From assembly GCF_010682105.1 (NCBI RefSeq), contig NZ_JAAGWH010000002.1:1-64000 (forward strand): a stretch of 64,000 bases of DNA, written 5' to 3'. The DNA comes from Modestobacter muralis (lineage in GTDB: Bacteria; Actinomycetota; Actinomycetes; Mycobacteriales; Geodermatophilaceae). Below are positions 7,762 to 18,757 of the stretch, one piece after another. The notes under the pieces are model-generated. The model did no database searches, was not told where the DNA came from, and was given only the letters and a program-made list of their open reading frames with translations. Numbering within the stretch: the first letter of the stretch is position 1; the number at the start of each line of letters is the position of its first letter. The translations under genes and the position numbers were made by a program.

Positions 7762-8574
7762 TCAGACGCGCCGCAGGACGGTGACGACCCGGCCCAGGAC
7801 CGTCGCGTCGTCACCCGGGATGGGCTCGTACGCGGGGTTGTGCGGCATCAGCCAGACGTGCCCGTCGCGGCGCTTGTAGGTCTTGACCGTCGCCTCGCCG
7901 TCGATCATCGCGGCCACGATCTCGCCGTTCTCCGCGGTCGGCTGCTGCCGGACGACGACCCAGTCGCCGTCGCAGATGGCCGCCTCGACCATCGAGTCAC
8001 CGGCGACCTTGAGCATGAACAGCGTGCCCTCGCCGACCAGCTCGCGGGGGAGCGGGAACACGTCCTCGACCGCCTGCTCGGCCAGCACGGGGCCACCGGC
8101 GGCGATCCGGCCGACGAGCGGCACGTACGTCGGGCGCGGCGTGCTGGCCTCGTCGACGGCGCCGGCGGCGGCGGACGCGGTCGGCTCACCCGGCGACTCG
8201 GTCATCACGGTCGTCTCGCCGGGCATCCGGACGTCGAGGGCGCGCGGGCGGTTGGGGTCGCGCCGCAGCCAGCCCTTCCGCTGCAGCACCGACAGCTGGT
8301 GGGCCACCGAGGAGGCCGACGACAGGCCGACGGCCTCGCCGATCTCGCGCACCGACGGCGGGTAGCCGCGGCGGTCGATCGAGTCGCGGATGACCTCGAG
8401 CACCCGGCGCTGGCGCTGGGTGAGGCCGTCGCCGGCCTCCCCGCGCTCGGGGAACTCGCGGACGGCGGCGACCGTCCCGCTCCCCGTCGTGGCGTCGGTC
8501 CCGGGGGTCTCGGCCGTGCCGCGGGCTCGCCGCGTGGGGCCGGTCCCGCCTGCCGTGGGGCCGTCGGCCGCCAT
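7762..8574 (-). CDS. lexA: SOS-response repressor LexA
   Basis: LexA represses DNA-damage genes and cleaves itself when RecA is activated. The 270-residue protein has an N-terminal winged helix ([15 protein letters not shown] near residue 52, [19 protein letters not shown] near 72) and a C-terminal S24 protease domain with the Ala159-Gly160 cleavage site, Ser194 in GDSM, and Lys231. A 50-residue low-complexity N-terminal extension precedes the DNA-binding domain. The ATG is preceded by GAGGAGG. Its promoter (TTGAAC, 18-bp spacer, TACCGT on the minus strand, 8672-8701) is overlapped by a LexA box, so it is autoregulated. It is divergent from the LysM gene. Confidence 0.95.
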   Translation of the reverse strand: MAADGPTAGGTGPTRRARGTAETPGTDATTGSGTVAAVREFPERGEAGDGLTQRQRRVLEVIRDSIDRRGYPPSVREIGEAVGLSSASSVAHQLSVLQRKGWLRRDPNRPRALDVRMPGETTVMTESPGEPTASAAAGAVDEASTPRPTYVPLVGRIAAGGPVLAEQAVEDVFPLPRELVGEGTLFMLKVAGDSMVEAAICDGDWVVVRQQPTAENGEIVAAMIDGEATVKTYKRRDGHVWLMPHNPAYEPIPGDDATVLGRVVTVLRRV

Positions 8575-8697
8575 GGTGTCCTCCTCGTCCGGCTGCCGGG
8601 GCAGCAGTTCCCAGTCGCTCACACCCGGCACGGGGGCCGGGGAGAGCGGTCCGGTCAGCGATCTCGGTAGCACGGTAGCGGGTTACACCGGTGTTGT

Positions 8698-8713
8698 TCA
8701 AACACCTGTTCGA
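8698..8713. promoter_or_regulatory. LexA box controlling lexA
   Basis: TCAAACACCTGTTCGA matches the actinobacterial SOS box TCGAAC-N4-GTTCGA at 11 of the 12 fixed positions. It overlaps the minus-strand -35 hexamer of lexA, the classic position for autorepression. Confidence 0.8.
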
Positions 8714-8779
8714 ACGAGTCGCGCGTCCGGGTCTGGACTTGTCGGTGGGATGCGGTAGACATTCGCACAGACGTTCGAA

Positions 8780-8795
8780 TCGAACAGGCGTTCGA
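8780..8795. promoter_or_regulatory. perfect LexA box upstream of the LysM gene
   Basis: TCGAACAGGCGTTCGA is a perfect match to TCGAAC-N4-GTTCGA. It lies 96 bp before the start of the divergent LysM gene, which should therefore be DNA-damage inducible. The two boxes are about 82 bp apart, centre to centre. Confidence 0.85.
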
Positions 8796-8891
8796 GGCGG
8801 CCCGGCACCCGGTGCCACTGCCTCGGGGGGACCGCCTGGGCCGGCCGGGCGTCCGACGACGACCCACCGCCAGACCTCCAGGAGCCCCCCG

Positions 8892-9479
8892 ATGGTCAGC
8901 CCACAGCTCGACGCCCCCGCCACGTCCGCGGCACCCCTGACCCTGGTGCCGCGCGTGCGGCGGCCGGCCGCGTCCCCCACCCGCCCGGCCGCCGCGTGCG
9001 GTCAGGGCGTCCCCGGCCGGGGGGCGCAGCAGGTCGGCCAGGTCCCCGCGCGGCGCGACGCGGCCCGCCCCGGGGCCCGGCCGGCCCGTCTCGACGGTGC
9101 GGCCGCACGGTCGGTCCGCGGGGTGTGCGCCGGTGAGGCCCGCCCCGTGGTGCGCGTGCGCCGCCAGCCGGTCGAGGCGCACCCGCCGGCCCCGCTGCAG
9201 CTCACCGCGCGCGGCCGCCGGGTGGTGGCCGGCCTGTCGATCGCGATCGGCCTGTCGATCGCCGCAGGCACCGTCGTGACCGTGGAGCTGAACCGGGGGA
9301 GCGGCCTGCAGCTGGCCGGCTCGGACACCGTCGTCGTGCGGTCGGGGGACACCTTGTGGTCCATCGCCGGCGACGTCGCCCCCGACCAGGACCGGCGGGC
9401 CGTGGTCGACGCGATCGTGGAGCTCAACGGGCTCGACAGCGTCGACCTGCTGCCCGGTGCGGAGCTCCAGCTGCCCTGA
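8892..9479 (+). CDS. LysM-domain cell-division suppressor (ChiZ/DivS-like)
   Basis: A 195-residue single-pass membrane protein: a basic, Ala/Pro/Arg-rich N-terminal 100 residues, a membrane segment (VVAGLSIAIGLSIAAGTVVTVEL, given here only as its position near 114-136), and a C-terminal LysM peptidoglycan-binding domain (VVVRSGDTLWSIA...LLPGAELQLP). Its place divergent from lexA, behind a perfect LexA box, matches mycobacterial ChiZ (Rv2719c) and corynebacterial DivS, SOS proteins that slow septation during DNA damage. The ATG at 8892 follows AGGAG. That it delays division here is inference from synteny and domain layout. Confidence 0.82.
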   Translation: MVSPQLDAPATSAAPLTLVPRVRRPAASPTRPAAACGQGVPGRGAQQVGQVPARRDAARPGARPARLDGAAARSVRGVCAGEARPVVRVRRQPVEAHPPAPLQLTARGRRVVAGLSIAIGLSIAAGTVVTVELNRGSGLQLAGSDTVVVRSGDTLWSIAGDVAPDQDRRAVVDAIVELNGLDSVDLLPGAELQLP

Positions 9480-9566
9480 GCCGGCGGGTTCCCGGGCGTG
9501 GCGCGGGAAAGTGCCTGGTACGGGCGGGGCCGGTGCGACGGAGGAAGACGCGCCGGGGCCCGGGGG

Positions 9567-9612
9567 TTGTACGGGTAGTGGTGCGGGGCTAACCTCACCC
9601 CAACATCTTGTG
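9567..9612 (+). promoter_or_regulatory. nrdR-nrdJ promoter with candidate NrdR box
   Basis: TTGTAC (9567-9572) and TAACCT (9590-9595) are separated by exactly 17 bp, a good vegetative promoter. The 16-mer at 9597-9612 matches 12 of 16 positions of the general NrdR box (ACACWATATATTGTGT) and would cover the transcription start. The half site TAGTG (9576-9580) lies about 30 bp upstream and could be part of a second box. NrdR genes commonly repress themselves this way. Confidence 0.6.
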
Positions 9613-9745
9613 TGACAGAGATGTTGTTCTTCTCCACAGGCACGTCCCCAGGTCAGCCCCAGGACATCCACCGGATGTCCCCCGGGCGGTCCACAGGAGG
9701 TGCTCCACGGTCGCTCCGGCGGCCCGCCGATCGAGGAGGTGCCCG

Positions 9746-10246
9746 GTGCGCTGTCCGTTCTGCCACAGCCCTGACAGCCGGGTCGTCGACTCGCGGGAGA
9801 CCGACGAGGGCGCCAGCACGCGCCGCCGCCGGTCGTGCCCGGTGTGCGGTCGCCGCTTCACGACCGTGGAGGAGCCGGTGCTCGCCGTCGTCAAGCGCAG
9901 CGGCGTCAGCGAGCCCTTCGACCGGAACAAGGTCATCGCCGGGGTGCGCCGGGCGTGCCAGGGGCGCCCGGTCGACGAGGGGCAGCTCGCCGTCCTCGCC
10001 GCCAAGGTCGAGGACGCCGTGCGCGCCACCGGGGCCGCCGAGGTCCCCAGCAACGAGGTCGGCCTGGCCATCCTCGGGCCGCTGCGCTACCTCGACGAGG
10101 TCGCCTACCTCCGGTTCGCCAGCGTCTACCGGTCGTTCTCCTCGGCGGCGGACTTCGAGAAGGAGATCGCCGAGCTCAAGCGGCTCCGGCCAGAGGTCGC
10201 CGACAACGGCCCGCCCGGCGTCGTCGCCGGGTCGCCGGCCGGCTGA
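9746..10246 (+). CDS. nrdR: transcriptional repressor NrdR
   Basis: NrdR senses ATP/dATP and represses ribonucleotide reductase genes. The 166-residue protein starts with a four-cysteine zinc ribbon (CPFC ... CPVCGRRF), followed by an ATP-cone domain ([20 protein letters not shown] near residue 50). This is the full family architecture. The GTG at 9746 follows GAGGAGGT; the frame extends upstream to 9608 but without a plausible start. It is followed 144 bp later by the reductase gene on the same strand with no terminator seen between, so the two are probably cotranscribed. Confidence 0.95.
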   Translation: MRCPFCHSPDSRVVDSRETDEGASTRRRRSCPVCGRRFTTVEEPVLAVVKRSGVSEPFDRNKVIAGVRRACQGRPVDEGQLAVLAAKVEDAVRATGAAEVPSNEVGLAILGPLRYLDEVAYLRFASVYRSFSSAADFEKEIAELKRLRPEVADNGPPGVVAGSPAG

Positions 10247-10390
10247 CCTCTCGCCCCGGCCCCCACGCCCGCGCGCCACGCACCGCCCGTCGTCCGGGCC
10301 TCCCGCACCGCGGGACACACACCACAGGCTCCCGGCAACCGCCGGCTCAGCAGCCATCCAGTTCAGCACGCCTCACCACGGGAGCACGCT

Positions 10391-13300
<2,910 letters not shown>

Positions 13301-13394
13301 CGTCGTCGGCTCGGCGCCCCCGTTGAGCCCGCCTCAGGTCCCCTGACCTCGGACCGGGAGCGGGCGGCGGGCGCTCCGTCCTGCGACACCCCGT

Positions 13395-13437
13395 CCTCCG
13401 GCCCGGCTCCCTGCTCGCAGGGTGCCCGGGCCGGAGG
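13395..13437. terminator. strong bidirectional hairpin after nrdJ
   Basis: An outer perfect 12-bp stem (13395-13406 with 13426-13437) encloses an inner 6-bp stem (CCCTGC/GCAGGG) with a tight 2-nt loop. It sits between the convergent nrdJ and phosphoesterase genes and should stop both transcripts. Confidence 0.75.
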
Positions 13438-13503
13438 TCTGTCCGGGCCGATGCCGGCGGGCTGCCCGAGGTCGTCCGACCGAAGGTGGGGTCGTGACCG
13501 CAG

Positions 13504-14352
13504 TCAGGCGGTGACGGTCGCGTCGGGGAACAGCAGGGGTGCCCATCGATAGTGCGCGGTGCGGCCGAAGCCCGGGTCGATGCCGAGCAGCAGCCCGTCG
13601 GCGGCGGTGACCGCGACGTGGCGGTCGGCCTGCTGCACCTGGATCCGGTCCCGCAGCTCGGGGGCGCGCAGCACCGGCTCGCCGCGCTCCCACCCGAGGA
13701 CGCTGGAGTGGCCGTGCACCTGGGTGAAGGGCATCTGCACGCCCAGCGCCTCGTCGGCCACCCACGACGCGGCCAGCTCCGCACCGGCCTCGGCCCACAT
13801 CGGCCCGGCGGCGAGGTCCGGGGCGCCACCGCCGAGCATCGCGCCTGCCCGCCACAGCGCCGCCGGGTCCGTCTCGCGCAGCGCCTCCAGCGCAGCGGCG
13901 GCGTCGTCCGCGGTACGGGGACGGCCCAGGCGGTGGTGCAGCCCGGACGTCAGCCCGGCGTGCGTGACGAGCACCTGCTCCCCGTCGGCCAGGGTGACCG
14001 CGGCGGCGACGCGCATCCGGCCGGAGCTCCACCAGTCGCGCAGCGTGTCCTGCACCGCGACGGGCAGCACCTCGGGCCAGTCGAACGCCGGGGTGTCCAC
14101 GTACTGGCCCTCGTGGTTGCCGGCCAGCTGGTGCCACTGCCCGGGCTGGTCGCTCAGCAGCCGGTCGACGAGCGCGATCACGCCGGGGGAGTCCGGACCG
14201 CGGTGCACCAGGTCACCGACCTGCACGACCTGCAGGTCGGGCGGCAGCCGGTACGTGCCCGGGTCGGCGCCCAGCCGGACCAGTGCCTGGGCCAGCTGCG
14301 CCCGGTGCCCGCCGACGTCCCCGATGACCGCGACCCGTCCCACGCCGTCCAT
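13504..14352 (-). CDS. calcineurin-like metallophosphoesterase
   Basis: The 282-residue protein has the metal-binding motifs of the metallophosphatase superfamily: GDVGGH near residue 10, GDLVHRG near 45, GNHEG near 75, and two later histidines (THAG near 130, HGHSS near 215). It resembles bacterial PrpE/ApaH-type or serine/threonine phosphatases, but the substrate is not evident. The start is uncertain: ATG at 14352 places the first motif near the N-terminus as in homologues, and the frame is open to a GTG at 14421. It is a single gene between two terminators. Confidence 0.85.
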   Translation of the reverse strand: MDGVGRVAVIGDVGGHRAQLAQALVRLGADPGTYRLPPDLQVVQVGDLVHRGPDSPGVIALVDRLLSDQPGQWHQLAGNHEGQYVDTPAFDWPEVLPVAVQDTLRDWWSSGRMRVAAAVTLADGEQVLVTHAGLTSGLHHRLGRPRTADDAAAALEALRETDPAALWRAGAMLGGGAPDLAAGPMWAEAGAELAASWVADEALGVQMPFTQVHGHSSVLGWERGEPVLRAPELRDRIQVQQADRHVAVTAADGLLLGIDPGFGRTAHYRWAPLLFPDATVTA

Positions 14353-14495
14353 GGTGACCGGCGCGGGGGAGTGGGCACCCGGTGGGGCGGCCACCGGCAC
14401 CCTCGATCGTGAGCGCCTCACCCCCGCCGCACCCCGTGGCAGCCGGCAGGGAGCGGGCTCACGCCCGCTGCACCCCGTGGCAGCGGGCAGGTGGT

Positions 14496-14529
14496 GGTGT
14501 CGCGGCGGCCGGGGAGCCGCCGCGACACC
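14496..14529. terminator. hairpin ending the lut operon
   Basis: A perfect 14-bp stem (14496-14509 with 14516-14529) and 6-nt loop lies 2 bp downstream of the lutC stop on the minus strand. Just beside it are two copies of a 22-bp direct repeat (GCACCCCGTGGCAGC core, near 14436 and 14470) of unknown role. Confidence 0.75.
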
Positions 14530-14531
14530 GG

Positions 14532-15161
14532 TCAGCCGGCCAGCACCACGAACAGCTGCCTCGGGCCGTGCACGCCCTCGACCCGCTGCAGCTCGATGTC
14601 GCTGGTGGCCGACGGGCCGCTGATCATCGTCAGCGGCCGCACCGGGTCCAGCCGCGCGAGGCCCTCGGGCACCCCGGCCACCACCTGGTCGACGGTCACC
14701 ACGCAGACCAGGCAGTCGGGCAGCAGCGACAGGGCCCGGCGCCCGCAGGCGGGGGAGCCGTCGAGCACCAGCGTGCCGGTCTCGGCGATCGCCACGGCCA
14801 CTGCGGTGACGGCGGCGGCCCGGTCGGCCAGCTGCACCGCGGGACGGTCGTCGTCGACGTCGCAGCCGTCCGGTCGCCAGGCGGCGTCCAGGCCCGGGGC
14901 GACGACGACGTCGGCCGCTGCCCAGCCCTCGCCCAGGCCCCGGGTCAGCGCCGCGCGCACGGTGGCGCCGACCTCCTCGGGGCCGCAGCGCAGCACGTCG
15001 GCGCGGTAGTCCTCGACCCGGTCGACCAGCAGGGCCAGCAGCGCGGCGTCGGCCGGGGCGTTCCCGGCCTGCCGGTAGTCGCGGACCACCTCGGGCACCG
15101 GGGCGCGGGTCTCACCGAGCGCCGTCCGGATGCGGGCCAGCACCTCCTCGCGGGCGCTCAC
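14532..15161 (-). CDS. lutC: LUD-domain protein LutC, lactate utilisation
   Basis: LutC is the third subunit of the LutABC iron-sulphur complex that oxidises L-lactate to pyruvate. The 209-residue protein is an LUD domain, with the AETGTLVLDG motif near residue 140, which LutB also has in its N-terminal domain. It has no cysteine clusters, as expected. The GTG at 15161 follows CGAGGAG. It is last in the lacI-lutA-lutB-lutC cluster, 73 bp after lutB, and is closed by a strong hairpin. The lactate made by rhamnose breakdown is its likely substrate. Confidence 0.9.
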   Translation of the reverse strand: MSAREEVLARIRTALGETRAPVPEVVRDYRQAGNAPADAALLALLVDRVEDYRADVLRCGPEEVGATVRAALTRGLGEGWAAADVVVAPGLDAAWRPDGCDVDDDRPAVQLADRAAAVTAVAVAIAETGTLVLDGSPACGRRALSLLPDCLVCVVTVDQVVAGVPEGLARLDPVRPLTMISGPSATSDIELQRVEGVHGPRQLFVVLAG

Positions 15162-15234
15162 CGGGTGCTCCTCGCTGAGCTCGGGCTCTGCGCACCAGGG
15201 TGAGCAGAGCACGACCGTGTACAGGGGTGGGTGC

Positions 15235-16704
15235 TCACTGGCCGTGCTCCTCGGTCCACTGCTGCACGAACGTCCGCGTCGGCGGGGTGGGCAGGTCGCG
15301 GCTGCGGGTCCAGCCCGAGATCGGCGGCGGGAAGACGTTGGGCAGCGTGGGCTTCCCCCGCGCGATCAGCCGGCCCAGCCGGGCGCCGCGCTGGGCCAGG
15401 TGCCACAACCGGGGGTGCGACATGGCCTTCGCCAGCCCGCGGAAGGCGAGCGCCTCGGCGGTCGGGTGCTCCTGCGCCTCGACGTGCTCGGCACGCAGGT
15501 GCACCAGGATCGAGGGGATGTCGATCGCCACCGGGCAGACCTCGTAGCAGGCCCCGCAGAGCGAGGAGGCGTACGGCAGCGAGGCGTTGTCCTCCACCCC
15601 GGTGAGCTGCGGGGACAGGATCGCCCCGATCGGCCCGGGGTAGACCGAGCCGTAGGCGTGCCCGCCGGTGCGCTCGTACACCGGGCAGACGTTCAGGCAC
15701 GCCGAGCAGCGGATGCAGTGCAGCGCCTCGCGGCCCACCTCGTCGGCCAGGACCGCCGTCCGGCCGTTGTCCAGCAGCACCAGGTGGAACTCCTGCGGAC
15801 CGTCGCCGGGGGTCACCCCCGCCCAGGTCGAGGTGTAGGGGTTCATCCGCTCGCCGGTGGAGGAGCGGGGGAGCAGCTGCAGGAACACCTCGAGGTCGGT
15901 CCAGGTGGGCACCACCTTCTCGATGCCCATGACGGTGATCAGCGTGTCGGGGAGGGTCAGGCACATCCGCCCGTTGCCCTCGCTCTCCACCACCGAGAGC
16001 GTGCCGGTCTCGGCGACGGCGAAGTTGGCCCCGCTGACGGCGACCCGGGCGCGCAGGAACCGCTCCCGCAGGTGGGTGCGCGCGGCCATCGCCAGCTGCC
16101 GGGGGTCGTCGGTCAGCTCGGGGTCCACGCCGGGGATGGTGCGGGCGAAGATCTCCTTGATCTCGGCCCGGTTCTTGTGGATCGCCGGCACCAGGATGTG
16201 CGACGGCTTGTCCTCGCCCAGCTGCACGATCAGCTCGGCCAGATCGGTCTCGAACACGTCCAGGCCCACGGCCTCCAGCGCCTCGTTGAGGCCGATCTCC
16301 TGGGTGGCCATCGACTTCACCTTGACCACCTCGGTCGTCCCGGTGGCCTGCACCAGCGCGGTGACGATCGCGTTGGCCTCGTTCGCGTCGCGGGCCCAGT
16401 GCACGGTGCCCCCGCGGGCGGTCACCTGGCGCTCGAGCTCGACCAGGTGCTCGTCGAGCCGGGCCATCGTGGCGGCCTTGATGGCCTTGCCGGCGGCCCG
16501 CAGCTGCTCCCAGTCGGGCACCTCGGCGACCACCCCGGCCCGCTTGCCGCGGATGGTCGCCGTCGCGTGGCCGAGGTTGGCCCGCAGCTGCCCGTTGCGC
16601 AGCTCGTGTCGGGCGGCGTCCGGGAAGGACTCGGTGCCGCGCAGGTGGCCCACGCCCCGGGGCGCGGTCGGCAGGCCGGGCATGCCGAGGTGGACGGCGG
16701 TCAT
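15235..16704 (-). CDS. lutB: iron-sulphur LUD-domain protein LutB, lactate utilisation
   Basis: A 489-residue protein with an N-terminal LUD domain (about 60-300; GANFAVAETGTLSVVESEGN region near 270) and a C-terminal double 4Fe-4S ferredoxin domain with CIRCSACLNVCP and CGACYEVCP clusters near residues 340-410. It is the electron-transfer subunit of the LutABC L-lactate oxidase system. Its ATG overlaps the lutA stop (ATGA), showing tight coupling. The C-terminal PPPISGWTRSRDLP segment is also typical of actinobacterial LutB. Confidence 0.93.
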   Translation of the reverse strand: MTAVHLGMPGLPTAPRGVGHLRGTESFPDAARHELRNGQLRANLGHATATIRGKRAGVVAEVPDWEQLRAAGKAIKAATMARLDEHLVELERQVTARGGTVHWARDANEANAIVTALVQATGTTEVVKVKSMATQEIGLNEALEAVGLDVFETDLAELIVQLGEDKPSHILVPAIHKNRAEIKEIFARTIPGVDPELTDDPRQLAMAARTHLRERFLRARVAVSGANFAVAETGTLSVVESEGNGRMCLTLPDTLITVMGIEKVVPTWTDLEVFLQLLPRSSTGERMNPYTSTWAGVTPGDGPQEFHLVLLDNGRTAVLADEVGREALHCIRCSACLNVCPVYERTGGHAYGSVYPGPIGAILSPQLTGVEDNASLPYASSLCGACYEVCPVAIDIPSILVHLRAEHVEAQEHPTAEALAFRGLAKAMSHPRLWHLAQRGARLGRLIARGKPTLPNVFPPPISGWTRSRDLPTPPTRTFVQQWTEEHGQ

Positions 16705-17501
16705 GCCGGCACCGAGGGGTGGGTGGTCTGGTGCGGCGTCACGGCGTCCGTCGGGGTGGTGGGGTGGGTGGACTGCTCCGTCGAGGCGAGGATCTCGGCC
16801 AGGTGGACGGTGCGGGTGCCGGCGCGGAGCCGGGACAGCCCGCCACCGATGTGCATCAGGCAGGACGCGTCGCCGGCGGTGCACACCTCGGCGTGCGTGG
16901 ACAGCACGGCGGCCATCTTGTCGGTGAGCATCGCGGTGGAGGTGTCGGCGTTCTTCACCGCGAAGGTGCCGCCGAAGCCGCAGCACTGCTCGGCGCCGGG
17001 CAGCTCGACCAGTTCCAGTCCGCGCACCGCGCGCAGCAGCCGCTGCGGACGGTCGCCGACCTCCAGCAGCCGCAGCGAGTGGCAGGTCGGGTGGTAGGTG
17101 ACCCGGTGCGGGTAGTACGCCCCGACGTCGGTCACGCCCAGCACGTCGACCAGGAACTGCGACAGCTCGTAGGTGCGACCGGCGAGCTCCTCGGCGGCCT
17201 GGGCGAGCGCCTCGTCACCGGCCCGCCGGGCCACCGCGGCCTGCTGGTGGTGGATCGAGGCCACGCACGAGCCGGACGGCGCGACGATCGCCTCGGCACC
17301 GGCGAAGGCGCGTACGTGGTTGGCCACGATGCCCAACGCCTCGCGCCGGTAGCCGGTGTTGACGTGCATCTGACCGCAGCAGGCCTGCGTCGGCGGGACG
17401 ACGACGTCCTGCCCGAGCCGCTGCAGGAGCCGGCCGGTGGCCATCCCGACCGACGGCGTCATGGTGTCCACCAGGCAGGTGGCGAAGAGCGAGACCTTCA
17501 T
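16701..17501 (-). CDS. lutA: (Fe-S)-binding protein LutA, lactate utilisation
   Basis: A 266-residue protein with two cysteine-rich CCG domains (QACCGQMH near residue 40 and EQCCGFGG near 170), the signature of LutA/GlpC-type subunits that carry electrons to quinones. The C-terminal 30 residues are Thr/Pro/His-rich and look disordered. The ATG at 17501 follows GAGAGG. It starts only 8 bp after the LacI gene stop, so the sugar regulator and the lactate genes form one transcript. Confidence 0.93.
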   Translation of the reverse strand: MKVSLFATCLVDTMTPSVGMATGRLLQRLGQDVVVPPTQACCGQMHVNTGYRREALGIVANHVRAFAGAEAIVAPSGSCVASIHHQQAAVARRAGDEALAQAAEELAGRTYELSQFLVDVLGVTDVGAYYPHRVTYHPTCHSLRLLEVGDRPQRLLRAVRGLELVELPGAEQCCGFGGTFAVKNADTSTAMLTDKMAAVLSTHAEVCTAGDASCLMHIGGGLSRLRAGTRTVHLAEILASTEQSTHPTTPTDAVTPHQTTHPSVPA

Positions 17502-17509
17502 GGCGCCTC

Positions 17510-18553
17510 TCAGGTCGTGGCGGCCCGGCGGTGCCGGACCGTGCTGGACTCGCGGACGACGAGCTCGGGGGAGAAGACGAGCTGCTGGTGCACGTGCGGG
17601 TGCTCGCCGTCGCCACCGGCGGCCTCGTCGAGCAGCAGCTCGGCCGCCCGCCGGCCCAGCTCGTGCCGGGGCTTGCGCACCGACGTGAGCGGGACGGCGG
17701 CCGCGGCGGCGTAGTCGATGTCGTCGTAGCCGACGATGGCGAACTCCTCCGGGACGCGGACGCCCTGCCGGACCATCTCCTGCAGCACGCCCAGGGCCAG
17801 CAGGTCGTTGGCGCAGATCGCCGCGGTGGGACGGCGGCCGGCGGGCAGTCCCAGCAGCCGGGAGGCGGCCTCCCGGCCACCGGCCACCGTGAGCCCCGCC
17901 GGGGTGAGCACCGTGAGCGCGTCCTGGTCGGCGGTGTGGTCGCGCACGGCGGCGACGACCCCCTCGTACCGCTCGCGCAGCTGCGGCAGACCGCCGGTGC
18001 CGCCGATGAAGGCGATCCGCTCGTGCCCGGCCTCGAGCAGGTGGTCCGCGGCCAGCCGGCCGCCCAGGACGTCGTCGACGGCCAGGGCGCACTGGTCGGG
18101 ACCGTTGGCCCGGCGGTCGACCAGCACCACCGGCGTCCCCCGGGTGCGCAGCGTGTCGATCTCGGCGGACAGCTCCGGGGTCGGGGTGATGAGCACCCCC
18201 TGCACCCGCTGCTCGGTCAGCACCTCCAGGTGGGCGGCCTCCTTGGCCGGCTGCCCGTCGGAGTTGCACAGGATCACCGCCAGGCCCGCCGCGTTGGCCA
18301 CCTCCTCCACGCCGCGGGCGAGGTCGGTGAAGAAGGGGTTGGCGATGTCGAGCACGATCAGCCCGATGACGCGGCTGCGCCCGGCGCGCAGGTGCCGGGC
18401 CGACTCGTTGCGGACGAAGCCGAGCGCAGCGATGGCGGCCTGCACGCGTTCCCGGGTGGCCGGGCTGACGGCCTCGGGTCGGTTGAGGACGTTGCTGACC
18501 GTGCCCACCGAGACCCCGGCGTGGCCGGCGACGTCGCGGATGCTGGCGGTCAG
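17510..18553 (-). CDS. LacI-family repressor of the rhamnose/lactate divergon
   Basis: A LacI-type regulator: N-terminal helix-turn-helix (SIRDVAGHAGVSVGTVSNVL, residues 4-23), hinge, and a periplasmic-binding-protein-like effector domain (PTAAICANDLLALG, VGYDDIDYAAAAAVPLTSV). I choose a CTG start at 18553 because GAGGAGG lies 5 nt before it and it gives the normal LacI N-terminus. A GTG at 18583 and an ATG at 18610 are in-frame alternatives without ribosome-binding sites. Two palindromic operators lie in the divergent promoter region. The ligand is probably L-rhamnose, rhamnulose or a phosphate ester; that is inference. Confidence 0.85.
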   Translation of the reverse strand: MTASIRDVAGHAGVSVGTVSNVLNRPEAVSPATRERVQAAIAALGFVRNESARHLRAGRSRVIGLIVLDIANPFFTDLARGVEEVANAAGLAVILCNSDGQPAKEAAHLEVLTEQRVQGVLITPTPELSAEIDTLRTRGTPVVLVDRRANGPDQCALAVDDVLGGRLAADHLLEAGHERIAFIGGTGGLPQLRERYEGVVAAVRDHTADQDALTVLTPAGLTVAGGREAASRLLGLPAGRRPTAAICANDLLALGVLQEMVRQGVRVPEEFAIVGYDDIDYAAAAAVPLTSVRKPRHELGRRAAELLLDEAAGGDGEHPHVHQQLVFSPELVVRESSTVRHRRAATT

Positions 18554-18610
18554 GGGGTCCTCCTCGGCTGGGCGTGGGCTCACGGTAACGCGGTCGGGAA
18601 CGGGGATCAC

Positions 18611-18622
18611 TGAAACGTCTCA
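18611..18622. promoter_or_regulatory. LacI operator next to the regulator gene
   Basis: TGAAACGTCTCA differs at one base from the core of the perfect operator about 107 bp away. It lies upstream of the lacI start and suggests autoregulation, or looping with the other site. Confidence 0.6.
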
Positions 18623-18673
18623 ACCGTCGTTGCGGGCGGTGAGACGGGCTCGGGATTGCCGTGCCGGTGACGG

Positions 18674-18733
18674 TTGACACATTTCTAGCACCTCTCCTAT
18701 GGTGTGCGCCACAGCCAGCTGAAACGTTTCAGC
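18674..18733 (+). promoter_or_regulatory. promoter and LacI operator of the rhamnose operon
   Basis: TTGACA (18674-18679) and TATGGT (18698-18703) are 18 bp apart, one of the strongest promoters in the window. A perfect 16-bp palindrome, GCTGAAACGTTTCAGC (18718-18733), follows at about +8 to +23. It has the CG-centred form of LacI/GalR-family operators and would block elongation or open-complex formation when bound. Confidence 0.82.
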
Positions 18734-18757
18734 GCTGCCACTCGACGAGGAGGTCAC

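Noticed and set aside
10247-10390. Cobalamin riboswitch before the B12-dependent reductase
   Set aside because: The 144-bp gap has no recognisable B12-box sequence and B12-dependent enzymes are not usually repressed by the riboswitch.
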